Of a stretch of DNA of 64,000 nucleotides, positions 63,795 through 64,000 are shown piece after piece. How positions within the stretch are numbered: position 1 is the first letter of the stretch; each line of letters begins with the position of its first letter. Source of the DNA: Anolis sagrei (Eukaryota; Chordata; Lepidosauria; Squamata; Anolidae); the NCBI RefSeq assembly GCF_037176765.1, contig NC_090026.1, positions 124,500,752-124,564,751 of the forward strand. The letters run 5' to 3'. The notes beneath the pieces were generated by a model. It worked only from the letters and a program-made list of their open reading frames with translations. It made no database searches and had not been told where the DNA came from. A program made the translations under genes and the position numbers.

Positions 63795-64000
63795 CTTTTT
63801 TTTCTTCGTGTCAGGAGAGACTTGAGAAACTGCAAGTCGCTTCTGGTGTGAGAGAATTGGCTGTCTGGAAGGACATTGCCCAGGATATGCCCAGATGTTT
63901 TAATGTTTTACTATCCTTATGGGAGGCTTCTCTAAGTCCCTGCATGGGGAGCTGGAGCTGACAGAGGGAGCTCATCCACACTCTCTCCGGATTTGAACCT
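63795..64000 (-). mobile_element. tRNA-derived SINE, cut by window end
   Basis: TTTTTTCTTCGTGTCAGGAG, GAGAATTGGCTGTCTGGAAG, then CTCTCCGGATTTGAACCT at the right edge. The head lies outside. Confidence 0.85.

Noticed and set aside
1-64000. CRISPR arrays, operons or bacterial features
   Set aside because: The tandem arrays present are eukaryotic micro- and minisatellites; genes are spliced and vertebrate.

Overview
This is a vertebrate nuclear window, almost certainly from a squamate reptile (a lizard of Anolis-like repeat composition). The evidence is spliced vertebrate exons with GT/AG borders, CR1 3' ends of sauropsid type, L2-like and Bov-B LINEs, Sauria-type SINEs with a Bov-B-like tail, SPIN-like and other hAT MITEs, Helitrons and mariner/Tigger remnants.

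Two host genes lie on the minus strand, one behind the other. At the right (about 28.05-60.32 kb and beyond the window edge) is the 3' half of OXSR1, the WNK-activated STE20-type kinase OSR1: eleven coding exons from the end of the kinase domain through the WNK-phosphorylated S-motif to the C-terminal CCT domain and stop, then a probable 3'UTR of about 7.8 kb. At the left (6.5-25.8 kb) is a complete nine-exon SLC22-family organic ion transporter, best matched to SLC22A13 (OAT10). All nine exons join in one open frame of 517 codons. OXSR1 followed by SLC22A13 on one strand is the human 3p22 order, which supports both assignments. The genes share no obvious pathway.

The rest is intron, UTR and intergenic DNA packed with interspersed repeats, many nested so that insertion order can be read from target-site duplications (TSDs). 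Layout: 0-6.1 kb L2-like LINEs, one split by a second LINE; 6.5-25.8 kb the SLC22 gene, whose introns carry Helitrons, a LINE split by a solo LTR, GC-rich fold-backs, CR1 and SINEs; 25.8-28 kb short intergenic region with SINEs and an LTR; 28-35.8 kb OXSR1 3'UTR with a MITE-seeded 381-bp tandem duplication and a three-level nested insertion; 35.8-64 kb OXSR1 introns with LTR-in-LTR, Bov-B, AT-rich minisatellites and a Tigger/mariner/LTR nest.

The most unusual signal is a repeat family seen about ten times. It has long inverted arms, and each arm carries a motif resembling a minimal hammerhead ribozyme core (CTGAGGA, a 6-bp stem, GAAAC, GTC). Some copies have 13-15 bp TSDs. This architecture suggests Penelope-like retroelements with ribozyme-bearing pseudo-LTRs; that identification is inference.
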